NCBI RefSeq assembly: GCF_003010965.1
Contig: NZ_PGGM01000004.1
Coordinates: forward strand, 1 to 64,000
DNA length: 64,000 bases
DNA from: Phyllobacterium sophorae
GTDB taxonomy: Bacteria > Pseudomonadota > Alphaproteobacteria > Rhizobiales > Rhizobiaceae
Reading direction: 5' to 3'
Shown here: one piece after another, positions 8,644 through 16,923 of the stretch
Layout: every line of letters begins with the position of its first letter
How positions within the stretch are numbered: the first letter of the stretch is position 1
Position numbers and translations under genes: made by a program
The notes under the pieces: model-generated
Told to the model about the DNA's origin: nothing
Seen by the model: only the letters and a program-made list of their open reading frames with translations
Databases searched by the model: none

Positions 8644-10611
8644 TCAAAAACCCTTACCCGCCCGTCCCGAAGGTATTCCGAACCCTTCGATCAGCGCTTC
8701 AGTGGCTTGCGCATTGCGAATATCGTTCTGAATATCGAGCAGCCGGTTGAGGTTTTCGTCGGTGGCTTCTGTGGCCAAGGCGGTTTCAGCGACTTTCAGC
8801 TCCTTATGTAGTGTACTTGCGCGCTGATGCAAGTGAACTGCCTGTCTTAACGCTTCCAAAGCGTCCTCTTCCGCGGCTTCCGCTGTCGCGGTCCACATGC
8901 GAGCACGCCGCGCCAGTGCTTCAAGTGCTTCGATAAGCGCTCCATGGCTGGTTTCCACCATCGCCTTGCGCATCTCGGCGCCATTCGCGACATGGTGTTC
9001 CGCCATGGCATTGAGCATGGCCGCATGAAAGCGCTTGAGGTCAGGGTGACTGAATTCAAGCCGGACAACCGTTTCGAAATCTTCCTCGATCAGGCGCGGA
9101 TGATTGAACAGGGTCATCAGGATAGCGGTCTCGCGGAGCGGCGGCGCAGCAGACGTCGTCTTCACTAGAACCGAACGCGCCAGACTGTCCGAAACGGCAA
9201 GGCGGCCGCCTGCCGCCCCTCTGCCCCGCTGCCCGTAGCCGTTCTGTTGGCCAAAGCCGTTCTGGCTGTTGCCGCGCTGACCATTGTTGCGCCGATCATT
9301 TCCACGCTGGCCCGAGTTGAAGAATTGCTGGATGCGATCGCGAACATCCTGCGCATAATGCCGGCGTACATTCTCGTCACCGATCAGCGCCGTCATCTGC
9401 TTGAGCCGCGCTTCTAGTTCTGCTCGCCGTTCGGGCGTATTGAAGACGCCGCCGCTGGTCTCGCGTGCCCAGAGCATGTCAGCTAACGGCCGCGCATCAT
9501 CGAGTACCGCCTGGAAGGCCTGTGGTCCGGAGGACTTTACAAGATCGTCAGGATCCTTGCCTTCCGGCAACACCGCAAACCGCAGCGACCTTCCCGGCTT
9601 CAATGCAGGCAATGCCAGATCGATCGCCCTGTGCGCAGCCTTGATACCGGCATTGTCCCCGTCGAAACAAAGCAAAGGTTCCGGCGACATCCGCCAAAGC
9701 AGATCGAGTTGATCTTCCGTCAATGCGGTGCCCAGTGGCGCAACCGCCTGCGCGAAGCCGGCCTGGGCCAAGGCAATGACATCCATGTAACCCTCCACGG
9801 CAATCACTGCTTTTGCCGGCTGCCCGGCCTGGGGCTGTGCCGCTTTCCTGGCACGGAGGGCGTTGAAGAGTATCTTGCCTTTGTGGAAAAGCTCGGTCTC
9901 GTTGGAGTTCATGTATTTTGCTATGGCGTTAGGCGCTAGCGCCCGGCCACCAAAAGCGATGATGCGGCCACGCAAATCCTCGATCGGAAACATGATGCGG
10001 TCGCGAAACCGGTCAAAGGATACTGGCTTGTCGTCGCCATAGACCACAAGGCCGCAAGCCTCGATCTGCTCCTTGGTGGCGCCCTTCAATGCCAGATGTT
10101 CTTTCAGGGCATTGCGACTCTCGGGAGCATAGCCCAAACGGTATGAATGCTGTGTGGCGGCAGTCAGGCCCCGATCACGCAGATACGCACGCGCCTTTGC
10201 ACCGCCAGCCGCCTGCAACTGCTCCTCGAAGAACTTGGTCGCCATCTCCATGACGTCGTAGAGCGTGGCGCGTTTCGCTTCGCGTATTTCCATTTCAGCG
10301 TCGCGCGCGGGCATGGGAACGCCCGCCATGTCGGCAACACGCTGCACTGCTTCAGGGAAGCTGAGCCCCTCCAATTCCGTCAGGAAGCGGAAATGATCGC
10401 CAGTGACACCGCAGCCGAAGCAGTGGTAGCGGCCTTTGCGATCCTCGCAGTGAAAGCTCGGTGATTTCTCGCCATGAAACGGGCAGCAAGCCCAGAAGTC
10501 GCCCTTGGGCGCATTCGTCTTTTTCCGGTCGAATGAAACACGTGTACCGATCACGCTGGAGATCGGTACACGTTCCCTGATCTCATCGAGAAAGGACGGC
10601 GGAAATCGCAT
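8644..10611 (-). CDS. dnaG: DNA primase DnaG
   Basis: The 655-residue primase makes RNA primers at the replication fork. The N-terminal zinc-binding domain has the CHC2 pattern with CPFHG (C43, H46) and CFGCG (C64, C67). The TOPRIM core includes VEGYMDVIALAQAG and DGDNAGIKAAHRA, which hold the metal-binding acidic residues. A Gly/Asn/Gln-rich linker around residues 440-475 joins it to the C-terminal helical helicase-interaction domain. The ATG at 10611 fixes the frame. The gene precedes rpoD, an association long known as part of the macromolecular-synthesis operon. Confidence 0.97.
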   Translation of the reverse strand: MRFPPSFLDEIRERVPISSVIGTRVSFDRKKTNAPKGDFWACCPFHGEKSPSFHCEDRKGRYHCFGCGVTGDHFRFLTELEGLSFPEAVQRVADMAGVPMPARDAEMEIREAKRATLYDVMEMATKFFEEQLQAAGGAKARAYLRDRGLTAATQHSYRLGYAPESRNALKEHLALKGATKEQIEACGLVVYGDDKPVSFDRFRDRIMFPIEDLRGRIIAFGGRALAPNAIAKYMNSNETELFHKGKILFNALRARKAAQPQAGQPAKAVIAVEGYMDVIALAQAGFAQAVAPLGTALTEDQLDLLWRMSPEPLLCFDGDNAGIKAAHRAIDLALPALKPGRSLRFAVLPEGKDPDDLVKSSGPQAFQAVLDDARPLADMLWARETSGGVFNTPERRAELEARLKQMTALIGDENVRRHYAQDVRDRIQQFFNSGQRGNDRRNNGQRGNSQNGFGQQNGYGQRGRGAAGGRLAVSDSLARSVLVKTTSAAPPLRETAILMTLFNHPRLIEEDFETVVRLEFSHPDLKRFHAAMLNAMAEHHVANGAEMRKAMVETSHGALIEALEALARRARMWTATAEAAEEDALEALRQAVHLHQRASTLHKELKVAETALATEATDENLNRLLDIQNDIRNAQATEALIEGFGIPSGRAGKGF

Positions 10612-10965
10612 GCTGCTCTTCGTTCGTTAAATTTGACGGTTCTGGAGGCCGAATTGATGGTTCGAGCCTCTATCGCTCAAGCCAATCACATGATGCAACA
10701 AATAAAGGCGCGACGGAAGGCCTGCAAGACCGTCATCCCCTACTCATACGCCCCTCATGCCTGCCCGACTTTCAAAAGCCAACGAACGAAAAAACATCAA
10801 GCTGGAACCGTCACAAAACCGTTGCACTTTGTCAAATACGACACAATTTTTCTTAGCCGGAACATATTTTTTCCCCCGTTTGCACGATATGTTATCTTAA
10901 CAAATTGAAACTAAAATCAAGCGGTTGCATTACCGTATTTTCCAACGTGTCAGGATTGCCCTCAA
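10612..10965. other. Divergent intergenic region dnaG / Na-Pi cotransporter, no gene seen
   Basis: This 354-bp stretch is A+T-rich on its right side (10800-10920) and must hold the divergent promoters. I see no convincing ORF, RNA hairpin or repeat. A GGAAC at about 10860 is followed by GTT only 14 bases on, too close for an EcfG promoter. Confidence 0.5.
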
Positions 10966-12636
10966 GTGAACGGTTCCGCAATTTTGTTGCATCTCGCAGG
11001 AGCAGTAGCACTTCTGCTTTGGGCCACCCGCATGGTGCGAACCGGAGTGGAGCGCGCTTACGGCGAGCGTATGCGCCAAAGCCTGCGCGGTGTCCTGCAC
11101 AATCCCATTCTCGCGGTACTCTGGGGGTTGATGCTTTCCATCGCCCTGCAAAGCTCGACCGCGGTCAGCCTTCTCGTCGGGTCCTTTGTCGGCTCAGGCA
11201 TAGTCAGTGGCATTGCCGGCCTGATGGCTGTGCGCGGCGCTGAGGTTGGCTCCGCGCTGGTGGTCAAGATTCTGAGCTTCGATCTCACATTGCTCGTCCC
11301 TCTCTGCCTTGTTGCCGGCACGGTAATTTTCATGTCGACGGAGCGCAGCAACTGGCGCCAGATGGGCCGCATTCTCGTCGGCATCGGCCTTCTGATCCTC
11401 TCGCTTGAGATGACCGGTCAGGCGACCGAACCGTTGCGCGAAAGCGAATTGCTGCCGGTGATTGTCGGCTATCTTGATACTGACCCAGTTACCGCCTTCC
11501 TGCTTGCCGCTGTAATGACTTGGCTGTTCCACTCCAGCATCGCGGCTGTGTTGCTTTTGGTCACCTTTGCTGCCCGGGGACTCATCCAGCCCGAACTCGG
11601 GATCGTGATGATCTTCGGCGTCAATCTGGGCTCGTCCTTCATCGCACCACTTCTTACCCGCAATGCCGCGCCGCAGACGCGTATCGTGCCGATGGGCAAT
11701 CTGCTGATGCGCGGCGCGGGCTCGGTGGTAATCCTCGTCCTGTACCTGACTTTCAAACCATCGATGGCCTTCCTCGGCTCCACGCCCGCCGATCAGGTGA
11801 TCAACGGGCACATCCTGTTCAATATCATCATCCTGCTTGCCGGCGTGCCGCTCTCCGCCCTTGTCCTGAAGGTTACCAAAGCCTTCGTTGCGCTCAATGT
11901 GCCTGCAGAACAGCCACGCCCCTTGGATCATGAAGAACTCAGCGCTCTGGATGAGAGCGTGCTCGACACCCCCAGCCTTGCGCTTGCCAACGCGACACGC
12001 GAGACCGTGGGCGTATGTGAGACTATCGAGATCATGCTGCGGCGGATCATCGACCTCTATGAGAATCCAGAACAAGAGCGCATCGACGAATTGTCAGCAC
12101 TAGACGACAAGGTCGACCGCAAGCATGCCGCGATCAAATTGTATCTCGCCAAGCTGACAACCAAATCACTCAGCGACTTTGAAGTCGCGCGCGCTCAGGA
12201 ATTGCTCGGCGCCTGCGTCAAGCTGGAACAGGTCGGCGATATCATCGTACGGAACATGCTGGCGCTGGTGCAAAAGAAAATGGACCGTAAGCTCAAATTC
12301 ACGGATGAGGGATGGCTCGAACTCAGTAATTTCCACGCCAAGGTGCTGACCAATGCACGCATGGCCTTCAACGTCCTCGTCTCCCGCGATCGTGAAACTG
12401 CGCATCAGCTGGTTCTGGAGAAGGATCACTTGCGGGATTTGGAAAAACAAAGCAGTTCCCGGCATTTCAGCCGTCTGCGCGAAGGCACGACGCGCAGCCT
12501 GGAAACAAGTTCCATTCATCTCGATACGATCCGCGACCTGAAGCAGATCAATTCATTGCTCGCAGCGATGGCTTATCCTGTGCTTGAAGAACAGGGTCTT
12601 CTGAACACCACTCGTTTACGTGCGTTGCACAGCTGA
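10966..12636 (+). CDS. Na/Pi cotransporter family protein with C-terminal PhoU-like domain
   Basis: The 556-residue protein starts at GTG 10966, with AGGA upstream. The first 300 residues are membrane helices and carry the two inverted Na/Pi-cotransport repeats, recognisable by the QSSTA motif (ALQSSTAVSLLVGSFVGSG near residue 50) and the related HSSIAAVLLL near 185. Residues from about 340 to the end are helical and PhoU-like (two three-helix bundles, e.g. CVKLEQVGDIIVRNML). Family members move phosphate with sodium, and the PhoU part is thought to regulate. It is a single transcription unit. Confidence 0.88.
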   Translation: MNGSAILLHLAGAVALLLWATRMVRTGVERAYGERMRQSLRGVLHNPILAVLWGLMLSIALQSSTAVSLLVGSFVGSGIVSGIAGLMAVRGAEVGSALVVKILSFDLTLLVPLCLVAGTVIFMSTERSNWRQMGRILVGIGLLILSLEMTGQATEPLRESELLPVIVGYLDTDPVTAFLLAAVMTWLFHSSIAAVLLLVTFAARGLIQPELGIVMIFGVNLGSSFIAPLLTRNAAPQTRIVPMGNLLMRGAGSVVILVLYLTFKPSMAFLGSTPADQVINGHILFNIIILLAGVPLSALVLKVTKAFVALNVPAEQPRPLDHEELSALDESVLDTPSLALANATRETVGVCETIEIMLRRIIDLYENPEQERIDELSALDDKVDRKHAAIKLYLAKLTTKSLSDFEVARAQELLGACVKLEQVGDIIVRNMLALVQKKMDRKLKFTDEGWLELSNFHAKVLTNARMAFNVLVSRDRETAHQLVLEKDHLRDLEKQSSSRHFSRLREGTTRSLETSSIHLDTIRDLKQINSLLAAMAYPVLEEQGLLNTTRLRALHS

Positions 12637-12685
12637 CCATCCGGAAGTTCTCTGCACCAGCGGCCTGCGTAAGCGAAGGAGCTGT

Positions 12686-12850
12686 TCAATAATCTCGATG
12701 GATGTGGGTGTTCGATCCTATGAATGCGCCCATGGCTGTACCAATTAGAAGTCCGAGGAGCATATTTCCCATCACCGCACCGCCGATACCCGCGCCAACC
12801 GATAAACCGGCCAATATTCCAATAATGGTAGACCAGCGTTGTTCTTTCAT
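12686..12850 (-). CDS. Small glycine-zipper membrane protein (54 aa)
   Basis: The ATG at 12850 has a textbook GGAGG eight bases upstream, so I start here rather than at the longer frame to 12886. After a charged start (MKEQRW) the protein is one or two hydrophobic helices rich in spaced glycines (GILAGLSVGAGIGGAVMG, then LLGLLIGTAMGAFIG). This GxxxG-type pattern is seen in glycine-zipper membrane peptides. It ends in a His/Arg tail. An EcfG-type promoter lies 28-52 bases upstream, so it is probably a general-stress gene. Specific function is unknown. Confidence 0.75.
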   Translation of the reverse strand: MKEQRWSTIIGILAGLSVGAGIGGAVMGNMLLGLLIGTAMGAFIGSNTHIHRDY

Positions 12851-12877
12851 TTTCGCCTCCGTTGCTTTTGAACGGTA

Positions 12878-12902
12878 AACGCGCAAATGTCATGCCAGTT
12901 CC
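12878..12902 (-). promoter_or_regulatory. Candidate EcfG (general stress response sigma) promoter
   Basis: On the minus strand GGAAC (12902-12898) is followed after exactly 16 bases by CGTT (12881-12878). This matches the known EcfG/RpoE2 consensus GGAAC-N16/17-CGTT of alphaproteobacteria. The -10 element ends 27 bases before the ATG of the 54-residue membrane protein. Confidence 0.75.
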
Positions 12903-12946
12903 AAGCATCGCGACACGCGATCCGGAGGTTACATGGATGAATGCTA

Positions 12947-13606
12947 TTAAGTGCCCGGCTGGAACAAGAATATCCGGTCGTCATCAATACCGGTGTTGAG
13001 GTTCTCGTAATTTGGCATTGTCGTGTGTGCAGTCTCTATCGGATGTGTATGCGTCGCCGTAATCACCAGCACTTCCGCACCCGCTGCGTCACCCGCAATA
13101 ATTCCCGGGACGGCATCCTCGAATACGAGGCAATTCACAGCGCTCACACCAAGTTTTCTAGCCGCAAGAAGATAGCAATCTGGACTGGGTTTGCCGGCAG
13201 TCACATCTTCAGCTGTGATCAGGCAATCCGGAACCGGAATCCCGGCGGTGGCCAGACGCCGTTTCGCCAGATCAAGTGGCGACGAAGTGACGATCGCCCA
13301 TATGGAGCGCGGTAGCCCGGCCAAAAACGCAATTGCGCCTGGAAGGGCGACAATTCCTTCAACGTCGTCTAATTCAGCTTGAGTGATCTTTGCCGCTTCC
13401 TCCTCAGGAACAACCCCCGGCAACCCAAGTCTGCGCACTGTATCAACGGCGCGGGCGCCATGCATAGTCGGCAGAAAGGTTTTAACATCCAGGCCGTGTT
13501 GCTCTGCCCACTTGGCCCATACGCGCTCGGCCGCTGCGGTGGAGTTGATAAGCGTACCATCCATGTCAAACATGAATGCGGAATAATTTCTTTCAAACAC
13601 GGACAC
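12947..13606 (-). CDS. HAD-superfamily sugar-phosphatase-like hydrolase
   Basis: The 219-residue protein starts at GTG 13606, with GGAG eight bases upstream; the in-frame ATG at 13633 lacks a ribosome site. Motif I is FDMDGTLINS, with nucleophile Asp and its +2 Asp near residue 14. Motif II is VTSS, motif III lies in GKPSPDCYLLAA, and motif IV is VFEDAVPGI. The cap and these loops resemble sugar phosphatases such as YfbT/HxpB and glycerol-3-phosphatase. It lies on the minus strand just upstream of the small membrane-protein gene, with no obvious operon partner. Confidence 0.85.
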   Translation of the reverse strand: MSVFERNYSAFMFDMDGTLINSTAAAERVWAKWAEQHGLDVKTFLPTMHGARAVDTVRRLGLPGVVPEEEAAKITQAELDDVEGIVALPGAIAFLAGLPRSIWAIVTSSPLDLAKRRLATAGIPVPDCLITAEDVTAGKPSPDCYLLAARKLGVSAVNCLVFEDAVPGIIAGDAAGAEVLVITATHTHPIETAHTTMPNYENLNTGIDDDRIFLFQPGT

Positions 13607-13820
13607 TGCCAGTACTCCCACTCGACCGTTCATGATGGCATGGATGAAGTCTGCTTATCTAGGCTATCCTTTGAACATATGGCCAGACTGGAATGCGGTC
13701 ATAACTCGCCATAGGTGCTTGAGTTCAGGAACTGTTAGTATGATCAAAATGGCGCCTCGAAGGGCTAAAGATGCATGTTCCGATCCGGCGATTCGCCCAA
13801 TCCAAAACAGGAACCAGCCG

Positions 13821-14287
13821 ATGATATCGCTTAGACCCATGCGTCCCGACGAATTTACTGCCTATCTCGATTATTTCATCCGCGACTATGGAGCCGAGAT
13901 TTCTACCAACTACGGTCTCTCCGACGTCGATGCCCGGGCACAGGCGATACGCGAAATAGATGAAGACCTCCCACAGGGCACCAAAACAGCGGGGCAAGTA
14001 CTTCTTTGCATCATCGCTGGGGCCAGCACCGTGATCGGCTATCTCTGGTACCGGCAAGATCTCGCAGCTCGCTCCGCATTCATCAGCGATTTTCACATAT
14101 TTACCGGTAAGCAAGGAAATGGCTACGGCAAACAGGCATTGCCCTCCTGGAGCGCCAATTGGCAGACAGCGGCTACACCCAGATCAGATTACGCGTGGCG
14201 GCAGACAACGACCGCGCCAGACACGTCTATGATCGCTCGGGGTTCCGCGTCACTGGCATCAATATGAGCAAGACAATCACACAATAG
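13821..14287 (+). pseudogene. GNAT-family N-acetyltransferase, frameshifted
   Basis: The frame begins at ATG 13821 behind AGGA and reads a normal GNAT start (MISLRPMRPDEFTAYLDYF) through the acetyl-CoA loop region FTGKQGNGYGKQAL. At about 14141-14145 the frame is lost. The correct C-terminal half continues in the next frame as LERQLADSGY, LRVAADNDRARHVYDRSGF and ends at TAG 14285-14287. Inserting one G after 14141 restores an uninterrupted protein of about 155 residues. Either the gene is a recent pseudogene or this is a sequencing error. The last stretch (VYDRSGFRVTG) is the typical GNAT final strand. Confidence 0.8.
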
Positions 14288-14304
14288 CAACGGGAAACAG
14301 GTTC

Positions 14305-14838
14305 ATGCCAAATGTCGAGGAAGTGAAGAAGGGCTTGTGGGATGCCGAACGCAAGCTGCTGCATCATTTGCGGGAAGTTCGCCGCCAGGAGCGCCACAAG
14401 AGGCCCGCCGATCGCGAACAACTGACGCCGGGCCAGAGAATCGCAGATCAGGTTGCTGCAACAATGGGGTCATGGTCGTTCATCATTATCCAGACCACGA
14501 TCTTGTTTATCTGGATCGTACTGAACGTCACCGCCTATGTGCGAGAATGGGACCCCTACCCGTTTATTCTTCTCAATCTCGCTTTGTCGTTCCAAGCCGC
14601 CTATGCTGCGCCGTTTATCATGATGAGCCAGAACCGTCAGCAAGACATTGACCGCAAGGAAGCTGAGAACGACTACCGCATCAATATCAAGGCGGAGCTG
14701 GAGATTGAACTTCTACACGAGAAGATAGAGCTTCTGCATCATAAATTCGATCAGCTTCGCGAGAAGGAAGTCGCGTCGCTTGCTGAGACAGTCCAGGAAC
14801 TGGCAGATCCGAAACGCCCGCCCGAAAAGGCTGATTGA
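14305..14838 (+). CDS. DUF1003 inner-membrane protein
   Basis: The 177-residue protein is a typical DUF1003 member. It has a charged N-terminal 45 residues, two adjacent membrane helices (about 55-77 and 86-107), and the family signatures GSWSFIIIQTTILFIWI, LNLALSFQAAYAAPFIMMSQNRQ and DRKEAENDY. A Glu/Leu-rich coiled-coil tail runs from about 130 to 165. Function is unknown. The start lies 17 bases after the frameshifted GNAT gene, so the two may be cotranscribed. A convergent small RNA begins its 3' end within 15 bases of the stop. Confidence 0.88.
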   Translation: MPNVEEVKKGLWDAERKLLHHLREVRRQERHKRPADREQLTPGQRIADQVAATMGSWSFIIIQTTILFIWIVLNVTAYVREWDPYPFILLNLALSFQAAYAAPFIMMSQNRQQDIDRKEAENDYRINIKAELEIELLHEKIELLHHKFDQLREKEVASLAETVQELADPKRPPEKAD

Positions 14839-14844
14839 TGCGAT

Positions 14845-14990
14845 GAAATAAAAAGGACCGCTGCGGGAGGAGGTGCAGCGGTCCTGATTGTAAATATGCC
14901 GCGGGAGGAGGTGCAGCACATTTGAATGTCGGGGTATCTGGGAGGAAAAGAACCCGACAAGTTCAGATTAGCTGAGTTCAAATGTATGGC
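14845..14990 (-). ncRNA. Cuckoo-type small RNA with three anti-Shine-Dalgarno hairpins
   Basis: Read on the minus strand, three hairpins follow each other. Hairpin 1 pairs TGTCGGG (14959-14953) with CCCGACA (14933-14927) around a loop containing CCTCCC. Hairpin 2 pairs 14923-14913 with 14902-14892 (11 bp, two G-U) around the loop ACCTCCTCCC. Hairpin 3 pairs 14885-14875 with 14864-14854 (11 perfect bp) around the same ten-base loop and ends in five U, acting as the terminator. The CCUCCUCCC loop is the hallmark of the alphaproteobacterial cuckoo RNA family (e.g. CcsR RNAs of Rhodobacter). The 5' end is a guess. A second pairing (14985-14977 with 14926-14918, 9 bp) would enclose hairpin 1 and compete with hairpin 2. 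Confidence 0.78.
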
Positions 14991-15001
14991 AACTTTCAGA
15001 A

Positions 15002-15020
15002 TTGCATAATAGCTATGCAA
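15002..15020. promoter_or_regulatory. Inverted repeat upstream of the small RNA
   Basis: TTGCATA and TATGCAA form a perfect 7-bp inverted repeat with a 5-base spacer. It sits 20-30 bases upstream of the presumed small-RNA 5' region on the minus strand and just outside the left 34-bp repeat of the neighbouring cassette. It could be an operator; no regulator is identified. Confidence 0.4.
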
Positions 15021-15046
15021 ATTTTCGCATTGACCCCGCCATAGAA

Positions 15047-15080
15047 TCTGACTCGATTTGGTGGGAAAGCAGACTCAACC
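15047..15080 (+). repeat. Left inverted repeat of the cassette
   Basis: 34 bases, 29 matching the right copy in inverted orientation. The hydrolase stop codon (15075-15077) lies inside it. The core TGACTC occurs twice within the repeat. Confidence 0.65.
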
Positions 15081-15734
15081 GGCCACTGCGGTGCTCGGCA
15101 CCGGCGTGTTGAGCAACTGCTGCTCCCAAAGATACGCGATGCCGCTGCCGCCGAAGTGCTGGATGAGAATCTCGGTCAGCTCCTCGACATGCTCGGTGCG
15201 CGCCCAATCACGCTGCCATTCACCAGCGAGCGCCATCACGGTCATCACGTTCGCGCCGGCCGCGATCATTCGCTGGATGGCAACCTCGTGAGACTCCTTC
15301 GAAATCCCGCCCGACGCGTCGGTGATCACGGTCACGTCCCAGCCTTCGCCGGCGGCCTGGATGACAGGCATTGCGACGCAGACCTCGGTCCACAGGCCGG
15401 CGATGATCAGCTGCTTGCGGCCAGTCGCCTTGACGACGTTCACCACATTCTCGTCCTGCCAGGTGTTGACCCAGGTCCGGTCGATGACCTCCTGGCCCGG
15501 AAACACGTCGGTGATCTGCTTGAAGAGGAGCCCACCGCGCGCCGCGATCACGCTGGTGAGAATCGTCGGAACATTGAAGGCTTTCGCCAGCTTCGCCAGA
15601 GCGGTCGTGTAATTGACCACAGCTTGCGGATCGTGACTGTTCAAGTTCGCGAGCTGATAGGGCTGGTGGTCGATCAGAACGAGTACCGAGTCTTCGGGAC
15701 GTAGAAGAGAATCAAGGCCGTTGCGAAAGGTCAT
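15075..15734 (-). CDS. Isochorismatase-like cysteine hydrolase (YcaC family)
   Basis: The 219-residue protein belongs to the YcaC branch of the isochorismatase-like fold. It has the nucleophile region WTEVCV (Cys119), the catalytic-site Asp22 in VLVLIDHQPYQ, and family text such as LTSVIAARGG, RTWVNTWQDENV, VITDASGGISKESHEVAIQRM and AGANVMTVMALAGEWQRDW. Such enzymes hydrolyse amide-type bonds, but the YcaC substrate is unknown. It is divergently paired with a LysR gene 138 bases away, which likely regulates it. The last codons lie in an inverted repeat, so the pair may have moved as a unit. Confidence 0.88.
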   Translation of the reverse strand: MTFRNGLDSLLRPEDSVLVLIDHQPYQLANLNSHDPQAVVNYTTALAKLAKAFNVPTILTSVIAARGGLLFKQITDVFPGQEVIDRTWVNTWQDENVVNVVKATGRKQLIIAGLWTEVCVAMPVIQAAGEGWDVTVITDASGGISKESHEVAIQRMIAAGANVMTVMALAGEWQRDWARTEHVEELTEILIQHFGGSGIAYLWEQQLLNTPVPSTAVAG

Positions 15735-15872
15735 TATTACTTCCTATGCTGTCATTGTTAGTTAGGTCGATTTGCGGGAAGACATGCGCCAGCGGCGACG
15801 TTGCCTGAAAGCAGTATTGCCGTTCCCATGCGTGATGCGGTAGTACCTTTAAGTGGTAAGCTGTGTCGCGAA

Positions 15873-16784
15873 ATGGGGAACACTGAATTGGATATCGAAG
15901 AGCTACGGACATTCGTAGAAGTTGCTGATGCCGGGGGCGTTTCGGCCGCCGCGCTCCGGCTCGGCGTCTCCAAGTCGATCGTCAGTCGTCGGCTCTTCCG
16001 GCTTGAAGCGGAGCTTGGCGTTCAGCTTCTTGCACGAACCACCCGCGGGGCCGCTCTCACAGAAGCCGGGGAAACGTTCCGAGACTATGCAGCAAGAGTT
16101 TGCGCCGAGATCGACGTGGCCAGGGAAACGATCCTACCCGCCGGTGACCTTCGCGGCCGATTGCGGGTTGCCGTGCCGCTCTCTTTCGGACAGACCCACT
16201 TCGCTCCGATCCTCGCCGAAATGGCGCGACGCCATCCCCAGCTCCAAATCCACACCTGCTACAGTGATCGGTTCGTCGATCTCATCACAGAAGGTTACGA
16301 TTGTGCGATACGAGTTGGCTATCTTCAGGACTCCAACCTGATCGCAAGACGCGTCGGACCGATCTACGGGAAGCTCGTCGCGAGCCCGGACTACATTAAG
16401 GCGCATGGGTCGCCCGAAACGCCGGAGGAGCTCGTCGCTCATGAAGCCCTCATGCAGGGCACCGAAGCCTGGCAGCTCATGGATGGCGGCAAGATCATCA
16501 CGGTTCGTCCGCAGGGGCGCTTCAAGGCCGACAACGGCACTGCTCTAGTCGCCGCTGCAGTAGCAGGACTCGGGATCGCTTACCTGCCCGATTGCCTTAC
16601 CCATGACTATATAGCCTCCGGCGCGCTTGTGCCGGTCATGACGCATTATCCACCGCCTCCGGCAGGTGCATATGTCATTCGCCCGCCAGGTCAGCATCCC
16701 GCACGGAAAATACGGGTCCTCACCGAATTGCTGATTGAGTATTGCGAACCTGCTCCGCACCTCGCGGGACCTGTCCCTGTCTGA
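15873..16784 (+). CDS. LysR-family transcriptional regulator (hydrolase-linked)
   Basis: The 303-residue LysR protein starts at ATG 15873 (MGNTELDIEEL). The ribosome site is weak, and a TTG at 15891 (LDIEELRTF) is an alternative. The winged helix covers about residues 7-65, with GGVSAAALRLGVSKSIVSRRLFRLE as the recognition unit. The substrate-binding domain begins around 95 (GRLRVAVPLSFG) and ends with a Pro-rich tail. Divergent arrangement with the cysteine hydrolase at 15734 is the usual layout for a LysR regulator and its target. Effector unknown. Confidence 0.9.
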   Translation: MGNTELDIEELRTFVEVADAGGVSAAALRLGVSKSIVSRRLFRLEAELGVQLLARTTRGAALTEAGETFRDYAARVCAEIDVARETILPAGDLRGRLRVAVPLSFGQTHFAPILAEMARRHPQLQIHTCYSDRFVDLITEGYDCAIRVGYLQDSNLIARRVGPIYGKLVASPDYIKAHGSPETPEELVAHEALMQGTEAWQLMDGGKIITVRPQGRFKADNGTALVAAAVAGLGIAYLPDCLTHDYIASGALVPVMTHYPPPPAGAYVIRPPGQHPARKIRVLTELLIEYCEPAPHLAGPVPV

Positions 16785-16923
16785 GTGGTGCATCGACTAT
16801 GATGGTTTGGATCACGAAGGGGATGACGAATGCCGAGCAAGAAGCATTGGCCGGAGGAATCCTGGTCGGTCGGAAAGAACGTCCAGTCTCGCCATTCGCA
16901 GTCTGAAGTTTGTGGAAAATGAG

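Noticed and set aside
10859-10882. GGAAC followed by GTT as an EcfG promoter for the Na/Pi gene
   Set aside because: Spacing is 14 bases instead of 16-17.
11194-12075. 293-codon His/Gln/Asp-rich open frame on the minus strand
   Set aside because: Antisense shadow of the Na/Pi cotransporter gene; composition typical of reversed membrane-protein codons.
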